DNA of 64,000 nt from Paenibacillus sp. HGH0039 (GCF_000411255.1 NZ_KE150412.1:1501294-1565293); one strand, 5' to 3'; shown: positions 55,615-63,040, numbered from the stretch's first letter. A program made the numbers and translations. Notes: generated by a model from the letters alone, not told the origin.

Positions 55615-56091
55615 ATGAACAAACAACCCGCACCACCTTTAAGCGGTCCTCATAAAAAACTACGTTTCGTTTGGCCGCCGGACCGGTTTGCCCCGGTTCA
55701 CGTCCGGCGGGCGCTCGTCACCTGCGGCCAGATCGGCCTGCTGATCGCGTTCGCCTATCTGGGACGCCTCGTGTCCGAGCGGCTGCACCTGCCGGTGCCG
55801 GGAAGCATCGTCGGCATTCTCATCGTCTTCGCCGCGCTTCACTTCGGCTGGGTCCGGCTGGAATGGATCGAGAAGGGCGCCGATTTTCTGCTGTCGATGC
55901 TGCTGCTCTTCTTCGTCCCGCCTGCCGTCGGCATTTTGGAGTATAAGGAAATGTTCTCGGTATCGGGGAGCGGGTACCTGCTCATCATCATTATCAGCAC
56001 GTTCTTCGTTATGGCTAGCACGGGGCTCGTAGCGGAATTTCTGGGGCGCAGACGCGCCGGCAAAGACAAGAAGGAGGAAGCAGCCTCATGA
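55615..56091 (+). CDS. cidA: CidA-like holin-type membrane protein
   Basis: A 158-residue protein with four hydrophobic spans and the family segment LHLPVPGSIVGILIVFAALHFGWV. It probably forms pores or exports metabolites (pyruvate/acetate overflow), influencing autolysis. Its N-terminus is about 30 residues longer than usual and hydrophilic. ATG is preceded by AAGGGG. It overlaps cidB by 4 bases. Confidence 0.88.
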   Translation: MNKQPAPPLSGPHKKLRFVWPPDRFAPVHVRRALVTCGQIGLLIAFAYLGRLVSERLHLPVPGSIVGILIVFAALHFGWVRLEWIEKGADFLLSMLLLFFVPPAVGILEYKEMFSVSGSGYLLIIIISTFFVMASTGLVAEFLGRRRAGKDKKEEAAS

Positions 56092-56771
56092 CCGGAACCG
56101 GACTTCTGTACCTGCTGATCACCATCGTCGTCTTCTGGGCGGCCAACCGGCTGTACCGGAAGACAGGCAAAGCCTACCTGTCGCCGCTCGTCGTCGCGCC
56201 GGTTCTGCTTATCGCCGGTCTGTTCTTCACCGATACGCCGGTTGAAGCCTACAACGCCGGCACGAAGCCGCTGACGGATCTGCTGCAGCCCGCCACCGTG
56301 GCGTTCGCGATCCCGCTGTACCGGCAGTTCAAGCTGCTCCGCAAGCACGCCATGGTGCTTGTGGCGGGCGTGCTGTGCGGCTCCGTCGTCGCCGTGCTCA
56401 CGTCGGTGCTGCCTGCGGGCTGGATTCACGCCAGCCCGCAGATGATCGAGAGCGTGGCGCCGCGCTCCATCACGACTCCCATTGCCATGGAGGTGTCGCG
56501 TTCGCTCGGTGGCATTCCTTCGATCACGGCCGTGTTCGTGGTCGTGACGGGCATCTGCGGCTCGGTGATCGGGCCGCTGGTCATCCGCTCGCTGCGCATC
56601 CGCAGCGGCATCTCGCGGGGCCTGCTGCTCGGCATGGGCGCCCACGGCGCCGGCACGAGCAAGGCCCACGAGCTCGGCAGCGAGGAAGGGGCCATCGCCA
56701 GCGTCGCGATGATCCTGGCCGCGCTGTTCTCGCTGGGGCTGATCCAGCCGATCATGGCGCCGTTCCTGTGA
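56088..56771 (+). CDS. cidB: CidB/LrgB-family membrane protein
   Basis: A 227-residue protein with about seven membrane segments and LrgB family patterns VAFAIPLYRQFKLLRKH, ESVAPRSITTPIAMEVS and GMGAHGAGTSKAHELG. It works with CidA in controlling murein hydrolase activity and cell death. Coupled to cidA through an ATGA overlap; a terminator follows. Confidence 0.92.
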   Translation: MTGTGLLYLLITIVVFWAANRLYRKTGKAYLSPLVVAPVLLIAGLFFTDTPVEAYNAGTKPLTDLLQPATVAFAIPLYRQFKLLRKHAMVLVAGVLCGSVVAVLTSVLPAGWIHASPQMIESVAPRSITTPIAMEVSRSLGGIPSITAVFVVVTGICGSVIGPLVIRSLRIRSGISRGLLLGMGAHGAGTSKAHELGSEEGAIASVAMILAALFSLGLIQPIMAPFL

Positions 56772-56785
56772 CGGCGGCGCCGGTT

Positions 56786-56820
56786 ACAGACCGTTTCCTT
56801 CGGGAGGCGGTCTGTTTTGG
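56786..56820 (+). terminator. Terminator after cidB
   Basis: ACAGACCG (56786-56793) pairs with CGGTCTGT (56808-56815), with an inner CC/GG extension, followed by TTT. Confidence 0.7.
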
Positions 56821-57000
56821 TTCCGGCGACGGGTCGGCGGCCGGCGGGTGACCGGCAGCGGCGCTTTTCCCGCGGGCGAGTGGGGGGCCCGCAATTGCGC
56901 TTTTTCCGCAATCGGAGCGGCAGAAGATGCCGCAAGGCCGCAGGGGGTCGCTTCCTTCGCGGCCGAGCTCGTTTAATGGGCAGCTTTACCCTGCCGGAAG

Positions 57001-57043
57001 AACAAAAATAACCTCTCTCATGTAACCACGAGAGAGGTTATTT
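57001..57043 (-). terminator. Terminator after the SLH-domain gene
   Basis: A 13-bp perfect stem, AAATAACCTCTCT (57006-57018) with AGAGAGGTTATTT (57031-57043); the minus strand continues TTTGTTC. Confidence 0.85.
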
Positions 57044-57087
57044 CGCAACGTTCGTCAGAGAGCGGCAAATGCCTCGCCCAAATGGGC

Positions 57088-59058
57088 CTACCGATCGACG
57101 CGGTAAACATTTCCGGTTACCGTCGCCGTTTTGCCGTATTTATTGGACACGACGATCGTATACGGATTGGCGCCTTTTTTCAAATCCAACCATTCCGAAA
57201 AAGTCCCGTCATAAGAAGAACAATAAATTTTGCGGTCATTCAAGTAAACCACCGGATAGCTGTCGTTCTTATCCTTTACGGTTCCCGAAATCGTCATGTA
57301 GCTGAGCGTCGTGCTGCCCGGATGATAGCTGACCTGAATAACGGGCGCATCGGTTTCCAGGGTGACCGTTCTGGTCAAGGTCGTACTTCTTCCCGTTGAA
57401 TTGGTCGCTTCAAAAACGAGCGTGTTCTCGCCTTCCGACAACGTGATTTCTTCGGAGAACGATCCGCTGGCGTAGGAGGTGTAGTACACTTTCTTCCCGT
57501 TAATCTTGAGAGTCGGCATGCTGTCGTTCTTATCCGTTACATACCCGGAAACCGTCAAGGTTTTAGAGGCGGTTTTCTCGGGGGTTGCATTCAGCTTCAG
57601 GGTCGGCCCGTTGACGTTAAAGGTCACTTTTTTGGTCACGACCGTCACTTTTCCGTTCTGGTTCTCCGCCTTGAATGTCAGCGTGTTCTCGCCTTCTTCC
57701 AATCTGATGGACTCACTGAAAGAACCGCCGTACATATATACTTTCTTGTCGTTGATATACAGGATAGGATAGGAATCGTTGGCATCCTTAACGGTACCCG
57801 AAACCTTGATCGAAGCGACCTGCGAGCTGTCCGGAATGGAGTTTACCTTAAGCTCGGGACCACCGGAGCTAAAGGTGACTTTCTTCGTAACGACGGTTTC
57901 TTTTCCCGCTTCGTTTTCCGCTTTAACGGTGAACGTGTTTTCGCCTTCCGCCAGCTTTACATCTTTGGAGAAGGTGCCGTCCCAGCTGCTGACGTACATT
58001 TTCTCATCGTTGAGATAGACGGTCGGGTACGAATAATTGGTATCCTTTTTCACCTTGCCCGAAATGGTCAAAGACCCCTTCGTAACCGTGTCCGGCGTGT
58101 TGTCCACCTTCAAGTCCGGACCGTTCACCTGGTACGTTACTTTTTTGGTTACGGTTGTCGTTTTGCCGCTCGGAAGCTTGGTCGTAACCCGGATCTCATA
58201 CGCGCCTTCCTTCTCCAGACGGTAGCCTTCCTTAAAAGAGCCTTCGTCGGTCGATACCGCCTTGTCGTTGATCTGAACCTTGGCGTCGCGATGTGTTTTG
58301 CCCGAAACATAGAACGTGCCGCTTTCCGTCTTCTCCGGTACGGTCACTTCCAGGGAAGGTCCGTCGGCCTGATCCTGAGCGGAAGATTTAATGACCCGGA
58401 AAAGAAGAGTGGCTACCTCCGCCCTTGTGATCGGCTTCTGCGGTCTGAACGTGCTGTCCTCGTAGCCGCCGATCAGCTGCTTTTCCGTCGCAATGGCGAC
58501 ATAGTCCCGAAGGTTATAGGAAATTTCGTCCACATCGCTGAAATTTCTTCCGAGCGTACTGCTGCTCCGCAAATCGTCGGTCGTGTAACCCATCGTTTTG
58601 ACGAGCGCAACGGCAACATCTTCACGAGTTGCCTTGGTATCCGGGCTGAAGAACGGCTTGCCTTTCGGTGGATAATAGCCGGTCAAAAATTCTTTCGTGG
58701 ATTCGACGTAACCGAACGACCACTTGTCCGGATTCAAATCCGCAAAGGTCGGCTCGGCCGGTGTTTGCAGATTGATCGAAAACGTCAGCGCGATCAGTTT
58801 GGCAAATTCTTCGCGAGTGATGGATTTCTCCGGTTTAAAGGAGGAATCCTCGTAACCGCTGATGATGCCTTTCTTCGCCATATCGTAGATAGCGTCGTTC
58901 GCCCAATGATTGTTTACATCAATGAAAACGATATTCTGGTTAATCGTCCCGCCGTTCACCGCCTGATTCTGGAGAATCGCTTCCGCGTGCACCAAAGGAC
59001 TGATTTGCAGCAAGCAGACGATCATCATTAAACTCAACAGCTTATGTAAGTGTCTCAA
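57088..59058 (-). CDS. SLH-domain surface protein with five repeated extracellular modules
   Basis: A 656-residue exported protein. After a signal peptide (about residues 1-25) come three SLH domains (roughly 45-85, 108-150, 172-215; ISGYEDSSFKPEKSITREEFAKL is typical) for anchoring to pyruvylated wall polymer. The remainder is five homologous beta modules of about 80 residues, each with ISGxVKDxxDSYPxxYxNDxK and GENTxTFKAEN; the first is divergent and shorter. No catalytic domain is visible, so it is probably an adhesive or structural surface protein. TTG start with AAGG upstream. Confidence 0.88.
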   Translation of the reverse strand: MRHLHKLLSLMMIVCLLQISPLVHAEAILQNQAVNGGTINQNIVFIDVNNHWANDAIYDMAKKGIISGYEDSSFKPEKSITREEFAKLIALTFSINLQTPAEPTFADLNPDKWSFGYVESTKEFLTGYYPPKGKPFFSPDTKATREDVAVALVKTMGYTTDDLRSSSTLGRNFSDVDEISYNLRDYVAIATEKQLIGGYEDSTFRPQKPITRAEVATLLFRVIKSSAQDQADGPSLEVTVPEKTESGTFYVSGKTHRDAKVQINDKAVSTDEGSFKEGYRLEKEGAYEIRVTTKLPSGKTTTVTKKVTYQVNGPDLKVDNTPDTVTKGSLTISGKVKKDTNYSYPTVYLNDEKMYVSSWDGTFSKDVKLAEGENTFTVKAENEAGKETVVTKKVTFSSGGPELKVNSIPDSSQVASIKVSGTVKDANDSYPILYINDKKVYMYGGSFSESIRLEEGENTLTFKAENQNGKVTVVTKKVTFNVNGPTLKLNATPEKTASKTLTVSGYVTDKNDSMPTLKINGKKVYYTSYASGSFSEEITLSEGENTLVFEATNSTGRSTTLTRTVTLETDAPVIQVSYHPGSTTLSYMTISGTVKDKNDSYPVVYLNDRKIYCSSYDGTFSEWLDLKKGANPYTIVVSNKYGKTATVTGNVYRVDR

Positions 59059-59139
59059 AAAAATGCCTTCTTTCCCGAATGAATAGTATGACCTGGCTGC
59101 CCGTTTCTGTCGGGCTCGTTTCTCTTCTCCTTCTGATTT

Positions 59140-59165
59140 ATATAGGTAATTACTCCTATATTATA
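59140..59165 (-). promoter_or_regulatory. Possible promoter -10 and operator of the SLH gene
   Basis: On the minus strand TATAAT (59160-59165) overlaps an inverted repeat ATATAGG (59140-59146) / CCTATAT (59155-59161). The -35 is poor. This leaves a leader of about 95 bases. Confidence 0.4.
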
Positions 59166-59272
59166 TAGCCTAAAGGGAAATATTTGTATATATTTGTTTG
59201 ATTCTCCCTTTGATAACTATTACTATAGAACTACTTTCTTGCCGCATGGTAAAATTTCCATATGGAAAAACC

Positions 59273-59300
59273 AAAAAAACGCCCCCTCCCGGAGACGTTT
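59273..59300 (-). terminator. Terminator after the stalk-domain gene
   Basis: AAACGCCCCC pairs with GGAGACGTTT (two G-T pairs) and is followed on the minus strand by seven T. Confidence 0.75.
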
Positions 59301-59333
59301 CATTTTCCGCCTATAAAATAAGTGCTTGCCCGC

Positions 59334-60059
59334 TTATTTGCCGCTCAAAGTAAAGTAATAGTCGTGCAGATCCAGCCAGTCCCGCAAATCCCCGAAACCT
59401 TCCGCATCCAGCGTTCCGGGCTCGTAGGGATTCTCCGCGGCCTTCTTCGCGATATAAACGTACCGGTCGTTCTCGCCGAGAACTTCCACACCCGCTGCCG
59501 TTTTCTTCACCTCGGGCCAGTCTTCTTTCTTGTACACTTCAATCCGGGCCACCACGTCGTGCAGACGGTGCAAATCCTCATCCTGAACCATATAATGGAT
59601 CAGCGTCAACGCCTGCGCCCGTTTATCCAAACGGCCCTCTTCGATGGACGTTTTCACGTTTTCCTCCGGTATGACGCTCACCATCACATTCTCCAGCCAT
59701 CTCGGAACCCGGACTCCGTATCCGTATTTCTCAAGCAAGGCCTCGTCCTCTGCGGAAAATTCCATGTATGGCTTGTTTTTCAGAAAGACCTTATTGTTGG
59801 TGCCGTCCCAAGTCACACTCAAATCAAGCCGCTGCGCAAGATCGCGGAGAGGCAGGTACGTATTGCCTTCGTACGTGATAGGGACCAGATCGTTCCCCTG
59901 CTCATCTTTCAGCGTAAACGTAACGCCGTTCAAATCCACCTGCAAATCGGGGTTTAAAAAAGCTTTGATCTCCTTCAGATTACTCGTCGCGTAAGCTCCG
60001 GCCGTAATGCCGACCAGAAGCGCCGCCGTCATTCCCGCTGCTGCCCAACTTTTCCGCAT
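59334..60059 (-). CDS. Secreted protein with a copper amine oxidase N-terminal (stalk) domain
   Basis: A 241-residue exported protein: signal peptide to about residue 25, then the stalk domain pattern ITYEGNTYLPLRDLAQRLDLSVTWDGTNNKVFL around residues 61-93, common in Paenibacillus surface proteins. The C-terminal 130 residues are charged and not recognised. It is monocistronic, upstream of and divergent from gerE. Confidence 0.8.
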   Translation of the reverse strand: MRKSWAAAGMTAALLVGITAGAYATSNLKEIKAFLNPDLQVDLNGVTFTLKDEQGNDLVPITYEGNTYLPLRDLAQRLDLSVTWDGTNNKVFLKNKPYMEFSAEDEALLEKYGYGVRVPRWLENVMVSVIPEENVKTSIEEGRLDKRAQALTLIHYMVQDEDLHRLHDVVARIEVYKKEDWPEVKKTAAGVEVLGENDRYVYIAKKAAENPYEPGTLDAEGFGDLRDWLDLHDYYFTLSGK

Positions 60060-60203
60060 GGCTTGAATCTCCTCCCTAATGCTCTACAGAACATTTTACA
60101 GCAGAGACGGCCGGGATTTGTTACAAACGATTATCAAAATCGGGATGCGGAATCACTGATATTAAAACAGCCCTGTTCTCGCCTATTTTTCCCCCGCCAT
60201 CGC

Positions 60204-60231
60204 ACCATTGGTAAGCGCCCTTCATACACTA
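60204..60231 (+). promoter_or_regulatory. Sigma-K-type promoter of gerE
   Basis: ACC (60204-60206) and CATACACTA (60223-60231) are 16 bases apart, matching the sigma-K consensus (AC, then CATAnnnTA). B. subtilis gerE is transcribed by sigma-K in the mother cell. Confidence 0.7.
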
Positions 60232-60292
60232 AGTTGACTGTATCCCTTACCCTTGTAATTACTCCAAAACCCGAGCAAGGAGGGATGACAAC

Positions 60293-60517
60293 TTGAAGGG
60301 CAGCGACCATAAAAACAAATTCTTACTCACAAATCGTGAACGCGAAGTCTTTGAATTACTCGTACAGGACAAAACGACGAAGGATATCGCACAGCAGCTT
60401 TTTATCAGCGAGAAGACCGTGCGTAACCATATCTCGAATGTCATGCAAAAGTTGAATGTAAAAGGTCGTTCACAGGCGGTAGTCGAGCTAATCAAGCTCG
60501 GGGAGCTAAAAATCTGA
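60293..60517 (+). CDS. gerE: Late mother-cell transcription regulator GerE
   Basis: A 74-residue LuxR-type DNA-binding protein without a receiver domain. LTNREREVFELLVQDKTTKDIAQQLFISEKTVRNHISNVMQKL is the helix-turn-helix. It controls coat-protein genes late in sporulation. The TTG start has GGAGGG 8 bases upstream. It is monocistronic and followed by a terminator. Confidence 0.93.
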   Translation: MKGSDHKNKFLLTNREREVFELLVQDKTTKDIAQQLFISEKTVRNHISNVMQKLNVKGRSQAVVELIKLGELKI

Positions 60518-60542
60518 CGCAGCCACCCTTGCCAGGGCACAG

Positions 60543-60588
60543 AAAACCTTCCGGTCATCCTCTAAGGATAACGGAAGGTCTTTTTTTG
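60543..60588 (+). terminator. Terminator after gerE
   Basis: ACCTTCCG (60546-60553) pairs with CGGAAGGT (60572-60579), with an inner ATCC/GGAT helix, followed by CTTTTTTT. Confidence 0.88.
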
Positions 60589-60613
60589 TTTGGGGGTGTG
60601 GGCATATATAGTT

Positions 60614-60797
60614 TTAAAACATGATTAAGGGCTGCTGTCGGAAACCCAATGAGTTTTTGTTGACATTGATAAGCTTGAAATCCTTAAATTCGTGCATCTC
60701 GTCAAAGATTCTAAGATGCTTATTCACACCGTTAGGCTTCTCGCTGTCTGAAGCTCATGGCTCCATTTGACTAAATGTTTTGGCAAGGAAGATACCT
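60614..60797 (-). pseudogene. Fragment of a phage terminase large subunit
   Basis: On the minus strand, codons from 60754 down to the stop at 60614 read ASDSEKPNGVNKHLRIFDEM, then HEFKDFKLINVNKNSLGF and RQQPLIMF. This matches the Walker B region of TerL ATPases (IFDE, HE..KD.KLINV.KNS..RKQPL). An in-frame TGA at 60755-60757 interrupts the upstream part and the protein ends where TerL would continue, so it is a dead remnant directly after the small-subunit gene. Confidence 0.65.
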
Positions 60798-61064
60798 TTA
60801 TGATTTTCTCTGAATCAGGGATTTTAACAGATTATTAAGCGTTTGAACGGTCTTAGCTTGCTCAATTGACAGGGGGTTTTTCACCAAATTTGTGGCCCCT
60901 GCTTTGTTCGTATACTCATACATGAGCTTGGAGTTTTTCACCTCAGCTTGAAGTCGCCTGTAAAACTGATGAGTCTCCAGATAGAGCTTGATCAACTCTT
61001 CATCTGACTCCTTATATGAGTCGCCCAAGTATTCGCGAATCCGTTTTGCAGTAGGTACAGCCAC
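60798..61064 (-). CDS. Phage terminase small subunit (P27 family), possibly truncated
   Basis: An 88-residue protein. KESDEELIKLYLETHQFYRRLQAEV, then KNPLSIEQAKTVQTLNNLLKSL, matches the P27-type small terminase, which recognises phage DNA for packaging. The C-terminus ends abruptly compared with relatives. A GTG start is preceded by a run of nine G. It is followed by a broken large-subunit gene, so packaging is not functional here. Confidence 0.7.
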   Translation of the reverse strand: MAVPTAKRIREYLGDSYKESDEELIKLYLETHQFYRRLQAEVKNSKLMYEYTNKAGATNLVKNPLSIEQAKTVQTLNNLLKSLIQRKS

Positions 61065-61247
61065 CGGCTTACCCCCCCCCTTTCATGAAAAAATGGTCCG
61101 CGTAACGAACGAAGCACCGCCCCCGGTCCCTAGGGCCCCTCGCTTCCAGAATTAGGGACAGGGGGACTTGCAACGTTATGGGAATGGTATTTATTCCTCT
61201 GAACATCAGAGCGCCTTACAAATCAATTCTGAGCGTCGAACATCTGG
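61065..61247. other. Region between HNH and terminase genes; possible relic cos site
   Basis: No gene seen. It holds a run of nine C (61072-61080) and a GC-rich partial palindrome around CCCTAGGG near 61120. In cos-type phages the cohesive end site lies in this very position between HNH and terS. Confidence 0.35.
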
Positions 61248-61556
61248 TCACCACCTCTCAATGTTTGCTTTCACTTCGATCACTCTTGCCCTGCGTTTCT
61301 TAACATCAGGCTTCTTCCCTCTTCCCTTCTCTGGATGCAGCTTGTTATGGCACGATGCACATATACTCTCTAGGTTATCCAGTGTTAGCCCAAGCTCCGG
61401 GTATAGCTCCAGCTCTTTGATATGGTGGACAACCTCAGCAGATACAAGACGATCGTTCTTCAAACACGACTGGCATAGATAGTTATCCCGAATCAATGCT
61501 ACTTCTCTACACTTGAGCCATGCCGAGGTCTTGTAGAATGGGTTAACTTTCTTCAT
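61248..61556 (-). CDS. Phage HNH endonuclease
   Basis: A 102-residue HNH nuclease: zinc knuckle CQSC (RDNYLCQSCLKNDRLV), the HH pair in EVVHHIKELELYPELGLTLDNL and CASCHNKLHPEKG. It sits next to terS, where HNH proteins help terminase cut DNA. ATG 61556 avoids a large overlap with the upstream gene; a longer start at 61610 is possible. The C-terminus is lysine/arginine-rich. Confidence 0.85.
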   Translation of the reverse strand: MKKVNPFYKTSAWLKCREVALIRDNYLCQSCLKNDRLVSAEVVHHIKELELYPELGLTLDNLESICASCHNKLHPEKGRGKKPDVKKRRARVIEVKANIERW

Positions 61557-61908
61557 CGCACACTTTTCTGGATTCTGCCCATCCAGTAAGACTACATATC
61601 TCCTGCTCATTGAACCTGCCGATTAACCTATCCCTTGTTGTTCTCACGCCACCAGGTGCGGACGACCTACCTCTTGGATCGGACACGTAATGCCACTGGC
61701 TTCGTTTCAGTCCTCGTTCTTGCGCAATACTTGCAGCTACGCTGTATGTACGGGCGCTGATGAGATACTTGTACTTTATGTCGTCTCTTACCTTATCCAT
61801 AGGCCCATTTACCAAATCCCATATCGCTTGTTCAGCTTGCTCCATGTTTTCATACTTCTCACTGAAGACCAACAGTTCAGCAAGTTCTTTTACCCTTGCC
61901 TTAATCAT
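61543..61908 (-). CDS. Hypothetical phage protein
   Basis: Function not recognised. A 121-residue protein with a helical N-terminus and a basic, Arg/Ser/Gly-rich middle (VSDPRGRSSAPGGVRTTRDRL). AAGGAGG lies 10 bases before the ATG. It overlaps the HNH gene by 14 bases. Its position before HNH resembles late regulators in phages, but no helix-turn-helix was identified. Confidence 0.55.
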   Translation of the reverse strand: MIKARVKELAELLVFSEKYENMEQAEQAIWDLVNGPMDKVRDDIKYKYLISARTYSVAASIAQERGLKRSQWHYVSDPRGRSSAPGGVRTTRDRLIGRFNEQEICSLTGWAESRKVCDEES

Positions 61909-61927
61909 CCTTGCTTCGCCTCCTTAC

Positions 61928-61955
61928 AAAATAAAAAGCCACCCTTTCGGGTGAC
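61928..61955 (-). terminator. Terminator after the 49-residue membrane-protein gene
   Basis: GCCACCC (61938-61944) pairs with GGGTGAC (61949-61955) around CTTTC-type loop bases, followed on the minus strand by TTTTTATTTT. It ends just before the ribosome binding site of the gene starting at 61908. Confidence 0.75.
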
Positions 61956-61959
61956 CTGC

Positions 61960-62109
61960 TCATATACTTGTGAAAGCAAAATAGACGACTGCGCAGATTA
62001 CAAGAATCATGTAACCAATTAACAGGCCGAGCTTTATGTAATACCGGAAGTTAGGGGGCTTACGGCGTGTATATCGGTTATTCCTGAATACATTGGGATC
62101 ATAGTTCAT
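61960..62109 (-). CDS. Small single-span membrane protein of the prophage switch region
   Basis: A 49-residue frame, not previously obvious because of its size. The N-terminal half is basic (NNRYTRRKPPNFRYY), the C-terminal half is one hydrophobic span (LGLLIGYMILVICAVVYFAF). AAAGG lies 7 bases before ATG 62109 and a near-consensus promoter is at 62139-62167. It is divergent from an XRE gene. Function unknown. Confidence 0.6.
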   Translation of the reverse strand: MNYDPNVFRNNRYTRRKPPNFRYYIKLGLLIGYMILVICAVVYFAFTSI

Positions 62110-62138
62110 GGCTTCACCTTTCATGGAACTTTTTCCCA

Positions 62139-62172
62139 ATTGTACAACATAAACTTATACGTTTCAACGTTT
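62139..62172 (-). promoter_or_regulatory. Promoter and repeats between the small membrane-protein gene and the XRE gene
   Basis: On the minus strand TTGAAA (62162-62167) and TACAAT (62139-62144) are 17 bases apart. Two copies of ACGTTT (62159-62164, 62167-62172, 8 bases apart) overlap the -35 and may be repressor half-sites. Confidence 0.6.
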
Positions 62173-62239
62173 AAAACTCATAGGATGCTTATGCTCCCCT
62201 TAGCTTTTGTCTACACTAGCCTACAGGGAGGTTAGCAAC

Positions 62240-62569
62240 TTGGACATTTTAAAACTAACAGGAGCCCGTATCAGGGAATTACGTAAGCTTCAAGGACTTT
62301 CTCAAGAAGCTCTTGCTGAACGAGCTGGCTTACACATGGTTTACCTCGGCGGCATGGAGAGAGGCGAACGTAATATCACTCTCGAGAACCTTGCCAAAAT
62401 AGCTCAAGCTCTTAACGTTGAAGTCATGGAGCTTTTAAACTTTAATAGCAGCGGAACAGAAGATGACGATATTATCGTTGCCGTTACTGCCGCCCTTCGG
62501 GACAGAAGCACAGAAGACAAACGGCGTATTCTGCAGATAATTAACCTGATACCAAAAAGCGGTGAGTGA
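62240..62569 (+). CDS. XRE-family phage repressor-like regulator
   Basis: A 109-residue protein with an N-terminal helix-turn-helix (ARIRELRKLQGLSQEALAERAGLHMVYLGGMERGERNITLENLAKIAQAL) and a short C-terminal helix that may dimerise. TTG 62240 has GGGAGG 8 bases upstream. It is divergent from a small membrane-protein gene, as in immunity switches, and lacks a protease-sensitive domain. Confidence 0.85.
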   Translation: MDILKLTGARIRELRKLQGLSQEALAERAGLHMVYLGGMERGERNITLENLAKIAQALNVEVMELLNFNSSGTEDDDIIVAVTAALRDRSTEDKRRILQIINLIPKSGE

Positions 62570-62575
62570 TATATC

Positions 62576-62667
62576 TGCGGGTAGGGATTTGCACCCTACA
62601 TGATGGCTTCCTCTCACTAACGGGTTTTTAGCGTGGACCCGTGCCAACCTGGAGCCTTATACCCGCA
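62576..62667. ncRNA. Candidate structured RNA, multi-branched
   Basis: Ends pair perfectly: TGCGGGTA (62576-62583) with TACCCGCA (62660-62667). Inside are GTAGGG-ATTTGCA-CCCTAC (62581-62599), overlapping the closing helix by two or three bases, and ACGGGT (62620-62625) with ACCCGT (62637-62642). Read on the minus strand it looks tRNA-like, with a TGCAAAT loop like a T-arm, but the anticodon arm and D-arm do not fit. Strand and function are unresolved. Confidence 0.4.
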
Positions 62668-62737
62668 AGCCCATCAGCGTACTGTATACCATAGCGAAAG
62701 TACGTCTACCTATTCCGTCACCGCAGTAAATAAAAAA

Positions 62738-62816
62738 GCCGCCAGATTGGACGACTTTGGTTTGATATATGCGATTGACGTGTTTTGAGCTGCATTTAAA
62801 CAATGGCGGCCGTCAC
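62738..62816 (-). terminator. Long-hairpin terminator of the two-gene cargo unit
   Basis: GCCGCCA at about 62739-62745 pairs with TGGCGGC at about 62804-62810 over a loop of about 58 bases, and the minus strand then reads TTTTTTATTT. The loop has additional weak pairing. Confidence 0.5.
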
Positions 62817-62822
62817 CCTCCA

Positions 62823-63011
62823 TCAACCTTTAAATTGCTTACTCTTTTTATCTTTCGAAATATATTTGCTTATCTTTTCAACGATCCAGCCCACAACGTA
62901 AATGATAACCATGATAATCACGAAAAAATAAAAGCTAACAGGTCTTTCGACGAAAGAGGCGGCTATTGTTATGAAGATGGCGATTAGCATACTAGATATT
63001 ATGTCTTTCAT
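62823..63011 (-). CDS. Small two-span membrane protein
   Basis: A 62-residue protein with two hydrophobic helices (ISSMLIAIFITIAASFV and FYFFVIIMVIIYVVGWIV) and a lysine-rich C-terminus (KYISKDKKSKQFKG), so the tail is cytoplasmic. GGAGG lies 9 bases before ATG. It is 29 bases after the secreted-protein gene in a common unit; it could be an immunity protein, holin-like protein or toxin, but no family is recognised. Confidence 0.65.
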   Translation of the reverse strand: MKDIISSMLIAIFITIAASFVERPVSFYFFVIIMVIIYVVGWIVEKISKYISKDKKSKQFKG

Positions 63012-63040
63012 ACAAGAACACCTCCCTAGTGATCATCGAA

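Larger units (their letters stand above)
56772..57087. other. Intergenic region between convergent cidB and the SLH gene
   Basis: It contains a terminator for each gene and otherwise only GC-rich sequence (56816-57000) without a convincing gene. Confidence 0.5.

Noticed and set aside
62576-62667. A tRNA gene
   Set aside because: The acceptor-like helix and T-like loop are suggestive, but the T-stem and acceptor helix share bases, the middle hairpin has an 11-base loop, and no D-arm pairing is found; kept only as a structured-RNA candidate.
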